Below, piece after piece: positions 11,672-24,308 of a DNA stretch of 64,000 nucleotides (the first letter of the stretch is position 1; each line of letters starts with the position of its first letter). The notes below the pieces were generated by a model. It was given only the letters and a program-made list of their open reading frames with translations, ran no database searches and was not told where the DNA came from. Source of the stretch: Homarus americanus (lineage: Eukaryota > Arthropoda > Malacostraca > Decapoda > Nephropidae); contig NW_024744357.1 in assembly GCF_018991925.1 (NCBI RefSeq), positions 3,047,706-3,111,705 of the forward strand. The letters run 5' to 3'. The position numbers and the translations under genes are program-made.

Positions 11672-12575
11672 ATAATCGTTGATTAAGCTTTAAAAACAAC
11701 TGATGTGTTTTGCCAAGTACACAGGAGCAGGTATCCCCGTGTGGGCAGACAGAGCATTCATTGTCTACAGACGAGAGTTAGGGCTCGGGATGGCTTATCC
11801 AAACGATTAATCTGTTCACCTCTGGCAGGAACACAGTTTGCTGGTAAGCTACTATGGGAGCCAAGATAGTTCAGTGCTACCCAGAATAACGGAGTGTAGG
11901 CTGGACATGGACACCTATGGCCACTGTCGAGCAGGATGGTGAGGTAAGGAATGAGTGATAAATGAATAGAACAATGTTGAGAAATTTCGATGTAGACCAC
12001 TGATAACTGGGGGAAGGCGTCGACCTGCGAGGGGTGGGTGGTCTGATGGCCACAGTGCATCTGGTTCTGTTTCCAATACGTCATTTCCTAAATTACAAGA
12101 CGAGTTTTGATTTTCCAAACATTAGCATAAAAAAAAATGCCTATGCAATGTTGAGCATTTAAAGCCATAGCAGTATACAAGCCAGGAGAGCAGACACAAC
12201 TCCACAGATGAGCCAGTCGACATTTTTACACATTATTACCAACAGTTACCGTGAAGCCCAGTGGTAAAAACTCTGCCAGTTTTAATTTCTGATTTATCAA
12301 GGTTTATTTGATATTAATCTGCGAAAGGAAACCCCTGCTTTATGAAACCTTTGGCTCAGTCTCGAATCATTACGGTAAGGTTGCCAGAAATTCATACCAA
12401 AATTATCTTAAGTTTTAAGTTGGTGTACAGTACAGTATGGTGCACACAAATTCGGCGACAATTTCCAAGACACTGAACTTTAAGGCTGAAGTTACATGTT
12501 ATATAGAGACCATCGGTGAAGGGTTGTACTTGTTTACATTCATGTTTTCATCTGTTTGTATAGCACTAATCACAT

Positions 12576-12576
<1 letters not shown>
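11669..12576. other. Non-coding DNA, no feature recognised
   Basis: Two overlapping minus-strand open frames at 11758-12118 show no recognisable motif. Treated as chance. Confidence 0.45.

Positions 12577-12612
<36 letters not shown>
12577..12612. repeat. (AAT)n microsatellite, LINE tail
   Basis: Twelve AAT triplets in the position of the 3' tail of the adjacent minus-strand LINE fragment. Confidence 0.95.
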
Positions 12613-12613
<1 letters not shown>

Positions 12614-12698
12614 CGGTTTATTAATAGAGTTGCAGCCAGTGGCTGAAATTATACAAACTTAGATTTGAGTTAGACATAATGATATGCGTTGAATACAT

Positions 12699-13103
12699 TT
12701 ACAGGGCTGTACAGTACATAAATAAGGCGTTGTTTATTATTTTAACAATAGATGGGATGGTTCTATTCTTATATCTATCAGTGCGGGCTCTTATGGACTG
12801 AATTTTGTTGTAGTGGCGGACTGCGCGAGGTGGGCGGGGGACTTCCGGTGGCAGGAGATGGCAATGACTAGGATGGTGCAGTAGTCCACTGCCAAACCTT
12901 GCTAGTGCTTTGTGGTGGAGGTCACTGAGGGATGGCATTTCCATGGTGGAGAGAGCGTTGTTGTAGCCGGAGTAGTCTGCACCGAGCATGATTCTGCAGG
13001 CCCTTTTCTGTACCTTCTCTAGCCGACATTGTTGGATAGAGTTGAGAGAAGACGACCAGGCTGGTGACGCATACGTTAGTTTGGGGAGAATAATCTGCTT
13101 GTG
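12699..13103 (-). pseudogene. LINE reverse transcriptase C-terminus (thumb and beyond)
   Basis: From 13103 downwards one open frame reads through ILPKLTYASPAWSSSL, then CRLEKVQKRACRIMLG, then ALSTMEMPSLSDLHHKAL and a GLLHHP segment, to a stop at 12699. The order TYASPAWSS, LEKVQKRACRIILG, LSDRR-like is characteristic of the region C-terminal to the reverse transcriptase catalytic motifs in several animal LINE clades (Jockey/CR1/I-like). The polymerase palm motifs are absent because of the truncation, so it cannot be active. Clade is not decided. It may belong to the same family as the RNase H fragment at 62694-63165, but the two do not overlap. Confidence 0.8.
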
Positions 13104-14690
13104 ATTTCAGGTCAAATATGTATTTAAATATATTTAAATAATATGAATTTAATATAAATTAAACAAGGATTAGAAGAGACATTAAGGCACTAGGGCACAC
13201 ACCTGCCTATTAGGCACAGTAGTCACGTGCCCAGGGCCCCTAACGTGTAAACACTTGTTGTAAATGATAAAACATTAAACCCGTTTTCAGTATTGTATTA
13301 TTTTATACGAGTACATCCATAAAACACTAAGAGGTCACGACACCTGCGGTCACGACACCTGCGGTCACTGTTGGTCAGCAACGTGTCGATGTTATTATGT
13401 ATTACGGCGCCTCAATAACAAAAGTCTTGGAGTGCTTATTGTAGGGTAGTAAATAAACGAAAAAAAATGTTTAATGCAACTCTCTGATTGTGTATCAGCG
13501 ACCACCTGCAATGTCTCCAGCAGTTGATCCATGTTACATATTTTTTTTATACTCAGAACTTATTTTTTATAAGAACCAAATAATGAAATAGTTATTTTAA
13601 TTTATGTATGCCAATTATGTAAGTGCTCATGACATAGATCATTGTATTAAGATAATCTTTATCAAACGGAATTTGAAATTATGAAATATGATTTATTTGT
13701 TGGGTGATGACAATCAGCTTTTCCTCTGGTGACGTCAAAGATGCTGGAATAAATGGTATCTACCTTTCATAATTAAATCTACAATACATTTTTTTTAAGT
13801 GATCACACATTAGTATCAGGTGTGACACCTCTGAGTATAACCTAAAAAAATGTTTCTCTGGAGTATTGTAAAGGATATTCTCCTCAGGCCGCCGGAAACA
13901 TAAAAAATAAAATAATGAAATTTCATTTCCTTAACAATATTGAAATTTGGGTAATTAAATCTCTCAACTTATTATAAGTATTAATAATAATATTATTCAG
14001 TTTACTCCTGTTATTAGCATTATTTGCGAGCACCTTCAGAACTGTGTTCTTTTTACCTCTGCCGTCTTGATGTTGTTAGGGAATGCTTTTAGCTTGGTTT
14101 ATTGTATTATAAAACCTTTTTGTGTGTGTTTGTGAGAGTAATGTTACAGTGATACCATTAAAAGTCTTTGAAAGATATTCTAAAATTTTCTTCATTTTTA
14201 AAATCATCCCAGAAAGTAGGTCCCAGAGGCAATTCGGATATACCACACTATAAATTACATTAGGCCCTGTAACATTAGGCACCCGTTTATAGCCGGCTGG
14301 ACTGGGGTGCCCTGATATCGTGTCATAATGTGAGCGATGTATCCGTTAGGCCTCCGAAGTTCAGTAGTATCTTAATAAATCAGCGTCTACAAACAGAAGT
14401 AAACCTAAATAGATAGAGAATAAAATGCATACATAGTTCCATTTTCTAAGATAACACGTAACCAGAGTCATCAAATCTTTTGTACACGAACACCTAAAGT
14501 AAACAAACCAGAAAGCCATAAGAATATATCCTATCCTTGGCTGCCTAAAACTTAAATGATATTCAAGAGCCTCATTTAACGGCGGTCGAGACAGGTAAAA
14601 TTAGACTGATTAATATAATTTTAGGATTAATTGAGAAGAGCGTTAACGAGCCGAGAAGGGAGTGGTAAAGTTGTTTGTGGTTGAGGGTGT
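13104..14690. other. Non-coding DNA, no feature recognised
   Basis: AT-rich. A 14-15 bp direct duplication (CACGACACCTGCGGT) lies at about 13335-13364. No coding or RNA feature recognised. Confidence 0.5.
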
Positions 14691-14790
14691 TCTTTTTTTT
14701 TTTTTTACTGGGATTAGCCCACCCGGGCACAGGTCACTGACCCACATGAGGGCCTGGGGGGCGAAAATGTAATAATAATAATAATAATTC
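14691..14790. repeat. Possible small element between poly-T and (AAT)n
   Basis: A T-run (14692-14706), a ~60-bp GC-richer segment (ACTGGGATTAGCCCACCCGGG...) and (AAT)7 at 14768-14790. The layout suggests a short retroposed fragment read on the minus strand. The family is unknown. Confidence 0.3.
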
Positions 14791-15604
14791 ATAGTAAATA
14801 AAATTTATAATAAAAAGTAAAATTAAATATTAATGGAAATAATAATAATAACACTGTGATAATAATAAACACAAAGAAATGCAAGAATGAAAAAAAATCA
14901 ACAGTGAGAAACGCTATATGTATGTTGTGTTGTCATGTAAGAGAAACAATTGAGACCCGACAATTGTGTGTAAATGAGGCAGAAAGTCAGATCAGCAACC
15001 TGGGACTTGGTCACAATTTTCGTGATGCCATATGGCAGCAGGGTCTACCATTAGACAACACATTATGCTTCCAATATCTTCCCAGACGGTAGTACCTCCC
15101 TGTTTGGTAGCTGGCTATAGAAATTATATAATATTTTGTTGGCGTCGTATTTGGGGAGAAAGAGAAAGTATAAAAGAATGAGACATAGAGACCAGATAGA
15201 GTGATAAAGAAGGAGACAAACACACTTAAGTAGCTGAAGAAAGAGCAAAGATATATTAGGGGAAGGGGGAGGGAGAGAGTGAGGCTGAGGAAGTAAGAGA
15301 CACTATGAATTAATAGAGTGAAAGAAAAGATAGATAGACACACCTCCAGAGAGAGAGAGATGAAGAGAGAGAGAGAGACACAGAAAACTTGCAAAGAGAG
15401 ACAGGAAGAAAGAGACAAATACAGTCCTACAAAATGAGAGATAGCAAAAATGAGACTGAGAAACCAACAGAGATGGAATGAGAGATTACGAACATACAAC
15501 GAAAGCGAGAGAGAGAGAGAGACAAGAGAACCACTAACTTGGGAGACAATCAAGTAGTCAGCGAGACGACCTGGAGATAATGGGTCAATTTGTCCTTAAA
15601 TAAT
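14791..15604. other. Non-coding DNA with purine-rich tract
   Basis: AT-rich to about 15150, then a GA-rich plus strand to about 15530 that gives a long Ser/Leu minus-strand open frame purely by composition. Confidence 0.55.
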
Positions 15605-15881
15605 GGCCATTTAAAGGGATCCAGCTCCAATAATGGTCATATAATGGGATGCCGCAGTCAATCAAACTAATGGGAAAACTATTTTACCAATGAAAATAAA
15701 TAGAATATAAAAAATACAGTTAATATAGATAAAATACTACTCTGTTATATAAAGTAATGGAAACACAATGGAGCCAGTTCAACTAATGGGAATATGATGG
15801 CGCCGGGTTAAAGCAAACAAACCCGGATAAATGGCTAATACTCTTGTATATCCACCCCAGCTACTGTAGTTAAGAATGGAG

Positions 15882-15886
<5 letters not shown>

Positions 15887-15918
<32 letters not shown>

Positions 15919-15919
15919 T
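15887..15919. repeat. (TTTA)n microsatellite (copy A)
   Basis: Eight TTTA units. The copy-B counterpart (about 24598-24622) is shorter and starts with ACATTTA. Confidence 0.93.
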
Positions 15920-16455
15920 CAGTAATAAACTTGAGCTTTGAAAACACAGTCGTAATGTATATATAAAATCATAAAGGCGTAAACAAGCATCTATATATTT
16001 CTGGCTAAAGTGTCAGTATAGTAAAATAGACTTTATTGCAACTAAAAATATAGCTAACCGTGCCGTGTATAATTTAATTAATAGAAGAGTGTTAAATGGT
16101 AACGATAAAAGCCTAACGTTACACAGTTAAAACACTGGACAATCTTAATTAAAACATGATAAAAGTTAATTAAAACAGTAAATAAAAATAATCGTCCAAT
16201 TAAAGATTAAAAAGTAACAGACATTTTTCTCAGGAAGAATATATATTTTTATTGTTATAACTTAATGGAAATTAGTTCATGCAGGTTCAAATTCAACTGT
16301 TTGTTTTAGATATCTCTTACTATCATAGTATAACCAAACGATGACAAAATTAGGTTAGGTTAGAAAGGTTTGATCAGTTAAGCTACAGTAAATAGTTTTA
16401 TTACGGTGATCGTAACTATATGCTGACTCCTTTCATCTTTTGAAACATTATATAT

Positions 16456-16459
<4 letters not shown>

Positions 16460-16489
<30 letters not shown>
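16460..16489. repeat. (GA)n microsatellite (copy A)
   Basis: Thirty bases of GA. Confidence 0.95.
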
Positions 16490-16491
<2 letters not shown>

Positions 16492-17391
16492 AGGAGTACA
16501 AGTAGATGAAAAAATATCCATATTTTATAAACCTAGAGTAGTTATTTGGCTTATTGGACACCGGGACCATTATATACTCTTTATGATAATTGGCTCTTGT
16601 TTTCCCATTACATTAATTGGCTCTATAATATTCGCATTAATTCGGCTGGCTCTATAATATCTCCATTACTGTAACGAGCTCTCTTGGGTAGGTCCACGTC
16701 TACTCGCGCCCGTGAGCTTTGTGCTACTGTACCATTTGATCCCAGAAGACATCAAACTAGGTGTATAACTTAATCCATTACAATATATTAAAGCATGCCA
16801 AACACACTAGAAATCACTAAATCACTTTTTCAACAGCAGACCCAGGAAACTGTACAGTAGTCACCAAACTGAGAAACGTCTTTACAACACAATAGACTGA
16901 TTCTCTATTTGAGATTTCAGCTTATTTTAGGAGAGGTCGGCAAATCTGAGACACAGTTGTCAAATATTTTTTTCTGGAGGATTTTGGTGCGCTGAGTTAA
17001 TTTCTGGAATATGACAAGCTAAATATTGCACTGATTTGGAGTTAAAGTTATATATTGAAAATGGCTACCGTATAGAAAGGGAAATTTTGACACAGATCAG
17101 TAGAGGCAATATAACGCTTTCATACACTCTCAGAAATTATACCTTTAGCATAAACTGTTCTTTGTATTATTGGAAAATTTGGATCATATTCTGATTATAA
17201 ACTCTCGAAATTGAATCATGCGGAGACAGTATTCACATACATAAGTAACCAAATGTCTTTTCACTATTTTTAGACATTTATCCAGAAACTGCTGATATAA
17301 AAAAACACTATGAAATGAAAATGAAACTGAGGCAATATAAAATAATAATGAAAGTGAACATTCAAATAGTAGAACAGAATTAAATTGTCTT

Positions 17392-19395
17392 TCAAATGTT
17401 CCTGCATATTTCGTCACTTGTGCTACAGTTACATGCAGTTGTACACACTAGCTTTGACGTGTTATATTTACAATGAACACTTGTGCACTGTTTGGTGCAT
17501 TTGCAGCTGATGAGCTCCGTGCAGGAGTCTGGCACTGAAGGCAGGGACTTGAAAACAGGGACAAGCAAGCCATCATCTCATCTCCATCCCATCGTCTCAA
17601 GAGGGGGCAGCATGGGATACTGCATGTCAGCTTATTGCCAAATGGATGCTTGGTAGTGTGCACGCTTTATGTGGAAAGACAGAGCATTACTTGTTGGTGG
17701 GAGGGTTTCCAAGGCGTGGGCTCGGCCAAAAAGAATGGAGCGTGCCCTGTCCACTGATGTAGCTACACCACACTTGTAGACTGCAAATGAACTCTTCGGC
17801 ATAGTGGACTGCTTTCTCACAGAGATCACCTTTACCAAGTAATTGTAAGAGATTCTGATGCTCCTTGAAGACATTCCAACAGGAATCTTTGGTGTGACCA
17901 GCCAAAACGGATGTAGTGTCAAAGCCTGTCAGGGCATGAAATGCAGGCAATGTACTCAACATACTGTTATGAAGTTGAGCTGTAATGGAGTGGATTAGGA
18001 TGTATTTTCTGTTCTTGGATGTCCCGGACTTCATCCATACTTTCGAGCACGGCACCTTACTAAAATGTGCTAGAAGGGTGACCAAGACGATAATGTCCCG
18101 AGCAGTAACAACAATGCTTAATGATCGGCTCCTCACGCAGTATAAATTATTCGAGTGTCGGCCTTTTCATGACGGGCTTCTAGGTCTTCAGTGACAAGTC
18201 AGGATTTGAGGATTCCACCTTCTCCTGATTGCTAAACCCACCAAATAGTCTTGTTGCGTAGTGCTTACAGAATCAGCTGTTGAGTCATGAATGCTGCCAA
18301 ATCAGTCTTATTCTCTGCAAGGGCAATAAAACTCTTCCATTTTGGTGGAAGTTGCACATCCCTGTTCTGCATCTTTCTTCTCACTGGTACTGCTCTTTCC
18401 GCCTTCTTTTTCTGGTGCCACTGTTGATTGAAGTTTCATAATACCTGTCAAAGATCACGTCTATGCGGCTGAATGAAGCTCCACTCTTCAAGACAGATGC
18501 AACGAATACATCTGCCAAATCCCCAATGTTCTGTTGTTCTGTCGTTTCCCAATAGCTATCACGAGAGCCTGACCATCAATGATGAGTGTTGCATCTTCAC
18601 CAAGGTCAGTTGCTTTCAGGCTTGGCGGGCAAGGTGTTTTGCCAATCAGTACCTCTGACAGAAGCGCCTTTGAGCCTGACCGGAGATCACCATTCATTTC
18701 TGCAATGGCTAGAGGGACGGACTTGACCTCATGTTTCAGTATATCTTCGGGAATGATATTTCTCTCCTGACAGTAATCAGACGTTGAAGGAGCTTTCTGA
18801 CTGCTTTGATGACTTTCTGTGGGCTAGTTGTGGATTTCTTTTGTTCCACTTCATAGAGAGAAAAAAAGGTCCGAGGTTCGTTCCTGGGTCAGGTTTCACT
18901 GAACTTCACCTGTTTGTTACAAATGCGATCAGTTGCTCTTGTCCTTTCTGATGAGCCATCAGGAGGTCTTTCTTTGTAACAATATCCTTTGTGGCAATGT
19001 TTTGGAAACTTGGAGAAGCATCCACTGAGACCAGTTTGAAGTCCTGCAATGTTGTCAGTAGGTTATCTTCATCTTGTAAGTCATGTTTCTGTCTCGCTTG
19101 GTTGCATTCATTGTGTGAGAAGGCATCATCTGACCCTATTCCATACACATATTTGGTTTCACTGGCGAGATGAGATCGGAGGTTGTAAGAGAGGGCCCAT
19201 CTGCTCAAGGCTGATGTTTTTCTTTGTGATGCCGATGATACCACCACCTTTCTTCCCAGTGCTGTTCAGCCTTTCTTGGCTTTGTTGATCAGGATCCACT
19301 TGTCTAAACAACTGGTTTGACCGCTTCACTACAAAGTTCCCTTTATCAAACTCTGATTGAGTTTGTTTGCAGACAAAGAGCCAATTGAGTGCCAC
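17392..19395 (-). pseudogene. Decayed PIN/FEN1-like, Cys-rich-tailed protein of an uncharacterised repetitive family (copy A)
   Basis: On the minus strand, segments in shifting frames follow one another in a fixed order: KKGGGIIGITKK and LSRWALSYNLRSHLA (19250-19130), a region ending AHQKGQEQLIAFV (18920), then DATLIIDGQALVIAIGK (~18590), LKSGASFSRIDVIFDRYYET (~18450), RDVQLPPKWKSFIALAENK (~18330), TVVTARDIIVLVTLLAH (~18090), LPAFHALTGFDTTSVLAG (~17920), AEEFICSL, LPPTSNALSFHIKRAHYQ (~17670), and a cysteine-rich tail (CKCTKQC... CTTACNC...) ending at a TGA at 17392. I recall this order from a family copied many times in cnidarian, echinoderm, mollusc and crustacean genomes. The IIDGQAL and IDVIFDRY segments resemble a FEN1/PIN-type nuclease fold. 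Several frameshifts and in-frame TAA and TGA stops near the tail show that it is dead. The function of the family is not known to me; the high copy number suggests a link to a mobile element. Confidence 0.7.
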
Positions 19396-19734
19396 AGCAA
19401 TTTTTTTTTTGCTCTGAGAGTAACGAAATTCTTAATTTTCATTCTTCACATCAGCCATATTTTTTCTATTGATTGTCATGGGAAATTGGGTCATGATCAA
19501 GCTTGTCAAATTTAAGAAATAGTTTCAGCAAATTTTAATCCTTTAGAAAAGTAGGTTTCCCGACTTTGTCTCTGAAATGCCCGAGGGTTCCTATTTTACT
19601 GAAATTGGAACCAGTCTACAATGCCATCAGAAGTACTTAACAATGGGTGAGACATTATGATAAAGACAAAAATGTGGTTTACTGCTGCCCGGAAGATGGA
19701 AAACAATGTAAAACTACCCGTCTTATTTATCAGT

Positions 19735-19850
19735 GAGACGTGTCATAGTTAGTTAAAGAGACGTCTTGTAATAGTTAGTTAAGGAGACGTCTTATAGTTG
19801 TTAGTTAACGAGACGTGTTACAGTTGTTAGTTAAGGAGACATGTTACATT
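19735..19850. repeat. 26-bp minisatellite, ~4 units (copy A)
   Basis: Units contain GAGACGT(G/C)TTA(C/T)AGTTGTTAGTTAA and start near 19735, 19758, 19784 and 19810. Confidence 0.85.
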
Positions 19851-19930
19851 GTGGACTTTATTCTCTTGTAATATACACGTTCACGTATCTTGGTTTGGTT
19901 AGTAGTTTTGTGTGACGTGTGCAGCGTCTA

Positions 19931-19936
<6 letters not shown>

Positions 19937-19990
<54 letters not shown>

Positions 19991-19998
19991 GAGAGAGA
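19937..19998. repeat. (GA)n microsatellite (copy A)
   Basis: About 60 bp of GA with a GGAGGA interruption at the right end. Confidence 0.95.
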
Positions 19999-21721
19999 GA
20001 TTCCCGACTATAAATTTTATTACAACTTACATATTTAATTTGAGTTTTTTCTCACTCTTCAGGAGATGTTAATTTTTTTTTATTATGTTCTCGGTTTTCG
20101 CGTTATATTATTCTCATTCGTTTGGTCCATTTATGGAATATATTCGTTGTCTGTTTTCCGGTTTCCTAGGAATATTTTTGTCGTCTGCGTTAACCCTTGT
20201 TGTGTGGGATACAATTTTCGTCTTTATATCCCTGTTGTAGTGAAAATGTTTTATTTATGATGTTTTTATTCTTGGTTCAAAACAAGTTATTTATCTTCTG
20301 CTTCTCCGGTTTTAAGGATTTTTCTTCATATCATTATTTATTTTCGTATTTTACTGTAGTATCGAATTTCTTATATTTTTTTTATTAATCTTTTATCTTT
20401 TCTTCCTGTAAAGCAGGTAGCTACAGTATAGACTCGTTTCTTTGTTCTACAGTTTATGGTGTAGTAATGAAGGTAACTTTTACTACATCTACTTCCTCCT
20501 TGTGACGAAGTCTTGGACGAGATTTGTTTTCTCAAATTCCAAGTTAGTTTTCCTCTTGTAACTTTAATATTGTTGTCAGGCAAAAAATAAAAGTATAAAA
20601 CCAGGAGCTGTAGTCTCTATGCATTCTCTTTCTTGCACAAAACATACTTAATATGGACCCCACGTAACCTCCAGATAAAAATATATTGTTCAGTGTTCCC
20701 ACTGAGAGTCATGCAACAGTGGAATACGTGGACAAAGAGTAAAGTTTTTCATGCAAGTCGACTTACTGTTTCCAATGACAAATGTTCAACCAATGTAAAC
20801 TTATCTAAAGATTTCCATAAATATCTTTCCGTCGATCTCTCTATCTTGGCACCTGAAATTATAATAAACCCTGCATGTGTCCCCTAAACCTGAATATAAT
20901 GGATAGCATAACAAAATTTGCGGTCCGTAAAGACCCGTTAGTGACACGAATACACTGACTGGGCAGTTAAGACGAATTTCGTATGTAACATTATTATAGG
21001 AGTTGCCTCTCACTTTCAGCGTTACCACCGAGTCATCAAACTTACGCTGTTACCTGTATTTTTCCAATACCCGTCATATAATAAATTCACTATTGCGTTC
21101 TTACAACAACGCCCTCCAAAATTCTTAAACCTTAACTCCCGTCTTATTTGTACCTCAATATCCGGCCATAAATCCCCAGCTGTAAACAACCCTTATTTTC
21201 TCCTTTGACATCGAGTGACCCTAATGTATGGTCTCATTCTGTTCATTAATGACCGCCTGACTCCCATATACGTAAACTTATATTCTTCAGCCCTTTAGAG
21301 AGAGGTCAGTATTACGTGCAACTTCGTCTCCTACACGAAACCACCCTAAAATATTGCTTCATTTCGTCCGTGAACGACCTTATATGAGAAGAGTATATTA
21401 CTAATTACTGCTCGCTTCTCTTAGTTCGTTTGTGGTGTAAAGTACTTTTAATACTTGGATACATTTTCATCTGATTTGCTTCACATGTGAGTTATACAAT
21501 ATTCAGAGAAAGATATCGTTGTTGTCAAATCATTCCCAAGGGTTTCAACTGTCGATCATCTCAATACATTAGTTCCCCACAACCCAAATGTACTGCATGG
21601 TCTCTTAAATTTCATTACGGTTTCTGAAATCTCTAAACAGGAACACACGCACACTCATTCTCCTGCACATATTGACAGACAGTTCGACAAACACAGACAC
21701 ACTCTTTTACACAGAAAGGAG

Positions 21722-21736
21722 CACACACACACACAC

Positions 21737-21771
<35 letters not shown>
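21722..21771. repeat. (CA)n microsatellite (copy A)
   Basis: About 50 bp of CA with one CG interruption. Confidence 0.96.
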
Positions 21772-21775
<4 letters not shown>

Positions 21776-22001
21776 TACCTTCAGCTCAACCCCGTCTCCT
21801 CGCCCGCCCCATGGCACAGGAGAGAGCGAGGGTGAAGGTGTAGGCGACTGGCTCTCTGGATCGACAGAGTCACTCGGTGGTCGAGAGTGTCACTTGTGCT
21901 CGACTCCCAGACTAATGGTCCTCTACCACTCACGAGGAAAGTTGCTTATTTTGTTATTCATTGTCTTGTTTTTTTTTTATTTCGGAATTTGCTCTATCGT
22001 T

Positions 22002-22026
22002 TGTGTGTGTGTGTGTGTGTGTGTGT
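22002..22026. repeat. (GT)n microsatellite (copy A)
   Basis: About 25 bp of GT, followed at 22050-22070 by a CAGGTTAGGTTAAGTCAGG string. Confidence 0.93.
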
Positions 22027-22700
22027 CACCTAAAGGAGATTAGACAAGGTCAGGTTAGGTTAAGTCAGGTTTTCCTCACTGCGTTTCTCACCTCTCTCAA
22101 GTTCCACGTACCATCTTCTCTCTCTCTTCTTTATCTTTCTCTCATTCTCTCCCTCCCTTCCTGTTGCTCATCCTCTTCTCTCCTCATAAAATATTTACTC
22201 CACTAACCGGGGAGCACATGACAAAAACTCTTTTTAACTTTATCTCGTTCGACCAGGTTGAAAGCTGTCGGTGTATGCAAATATGGAGTAGCCTGTCCAA
22301 CAACACACTCAATTGTTTAACAAGCATATATCCATATTAATTAAACGTAAATATGTTAAATCCATTTCTAATATCTAACACGGTTTATAATTAAACTAAG
22401 ACCTATATATAGTCAGTTGTTTATATGGTCGAAATTTGTTGTTTAACATTTAGGTAGTAGACATTATCATCCAGGTGGCCGTATATCTATAACAAGTGTC
22501 CATATCCCATTATAGGAACAGCAGAAGAACACAGTAGTTGTACCAGTCATTATGGAAAACAGAAACATATCAAGTAATACAAATTATTTATATATATACA
22601 GTGTAACCTTTTGTTGTGTTTTTATACTGTCTATTTATATAACAATCAAAATGGTCTCTTGATATATTATAGTATTGTAAGTTTCGCTGTGATTTTAAAT

Positions 22701-22760
22701 AACAGTTTAGCCAGTAACTCTCGGGACCATAACAGTTTAGCCAGTAACTCTCGGGACCAG
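22701..22760. repeat. 30-bp direct duplication specific to copy A
   Basis: AACAGTTTAGCCAGTAACTC plus TCGGGACCA occurs twice in a row here and only once at the matching place in copy B (about 31403-31432). Confidence 0.92.
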
Positions 22761-24208
22761 GTCATTATGTTCTTACATGGTAGCTAAAAGAATATTTGGA
22801 ATAACTACTGCGTGTGACTTCCCTTTAAACCAGGAACGTGTAAGCCTTTTGCATATTGGGGTCAACAAAACAGTTTTTTGGTGCATGGCAGAACGGTACT
22901 TCCTATGTTGTTTTTTTAATAATATTGTCACTTCAATGTTAAAAGGCATAAATCTTACCTTTCCTGTTGGTCTAAGAACGTGCTAATTGGATGGGTATCT
23001 ATGTAATGGTGCACGGCGAGTCATTTAACTCCAAGAATTTTCAGCGATTTTAATTTATTTTTCTTCAAAACTGCTCTTGTGTAATTGTCTATTTTTTTTA
23101 TATGTTTGTGTCCATCTCAGGAAAAACCAAACTAATAGAATTTATATAAACCTACGATTTTTTTTATTGTTATAGCGACCTATCCCCTGAGTGGGTACAG
23201 GGAACAGTTGTGTTAGACTTCTTTTGTAAGTTTTATCCAGACATGATGGTAAGCGACGTCTTAAATGAAACGGAGAAAATTTATTCATATACGAATTAAT
23301 TTCCATCAGGTTGTAGCAATAAAAACAAAGTTATCCCTATTTGGCAAACACGTTAGTTGCATTGTATATCTTAATCACCAATTATTCCTATTTACCGGAC
23401 TTCAAGAAAATGTAGTAAAGGACGATTGACATTTATCCTCCAGTAAGCATTGAAGTAAAGGAATATTTTACATGGCATTATTTGTTTCTCTCGTGTATTA
23501 ATAAAACAACACAGTTTTTACAATACTATTTATTTATATATACAATACCACGAGTCTCGCCATAAACACATAATGCACACACTCGCATCTTAAGTTGAAA
23601 GATTGCAAGATGATACCAAACTCTTATCAAATTTCCACAATAAAAACTGAACAACAAAATGCGAAAGTGTAGATGAAATAACATAGAATTTCCGCACATT
23701 TTCTGGAGAATTATAAACCAATTACTCATCTACAAGGGTACCTCACTTCTGTATGTCCTGAGACAATCTGAACGTTACCTACGACACTCTAACCCTGCCC
23801 CTTTAGGTAGGTTTGGGAGACAAGTCTTACCGGAAGGAAATATGTGCCTTTAGATTACGTGTCCAGTTACCGTCCAAGGAGAAAAATTGATGGCTTTTAT
23901 ACACAGCCTCGTTTTTTTTTTTTACATTTTGTTTCTAAAGTGTTGATGATATGTGATAACAAAGAATGTTTTTCGAAATATATCGAGTACTTAACGTTAA
24001 TAACCTTACTTTAATATATCACCCGCACTTGACGCTAAGAACTGACCTATATTTGTCGGCAGCGCTGGACATTAACAGTTTGACTTGTTTACAGAGCTAG
24101 CATTTATGGTCTGCTATATATTGTTAACAGCACATGATGTTAAAGACCCGACTTGCGTATATCGCCACCAATTGACGTTAAGGACCTGACCTGTCTATAT
24201 TGGCAATA

Positions 24209-24308
24209 NNNNNNNNNNNNNNNNNNNNNNNNNNNNNNNNNNNNNNNNNNNNNNNNNNNNNNNNNNNNNNNNNNNNNNNNNNNNNNNNNNNNNNNNNNNN
24301 NNNNNNNN
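24209..24308. other. Assembly gap, 100 N
   Basis: Exactly 100 Ns, a conventional placeholder for a scaffold join of unknown size. It lies exactly between the two copies of the 8.6-kb block. Confidence 0.99.

Larger units (their letters stand above)
12577..13103 (-). mobile_element. 5'-truncated non-LTR retrotransposon (LINE) fragment with (ATT)n tail
   Basis: A minus-strand fragment consisting of the C-terminal end of a reverse transcriptase ORF, a short 3' UTR (about 12613-12698) and an (ATT)n tail (12577-12612 on the plus strand). The left end at about 13103 is an abrupt 5' truncation, usual for LINE insertions. Target duplications were not resolved. Confidence 0.75.
15605..24208. repeat. 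8.6-kb duplicated block, copy A
   Basis: Matches 24309-32876 from end to end in the same orientation (offset 8704 at the left, 8702 through the middle). About 6.1 kb in the middle (15960-22110) appears identical by eye apart from a few repeat-length changes. Substitutions and indels are concentrated in the first ~0.3 kb and last ~2 kb. Copy A ends exactly at the N gap and copy B begins exactly after it. That is what two contigs with an unmerged overlap would give; a true tandem duplication is the alternative. Confidence 0.97.

Noticed and set aside
17184..17417. 77-codon minus-strand frame downstream of the PIN-like pseudogene
   Set aside because: It begins inside the cysteine-rich tail in another frame and runs into AT-rich 3' DNA.
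20633..20887. 84-codon frame with FPLRVMQQWN, vaguely like a LINE terminal motif
   Set aside because: Similarity is too short and no neighbouring LINE motif is present.
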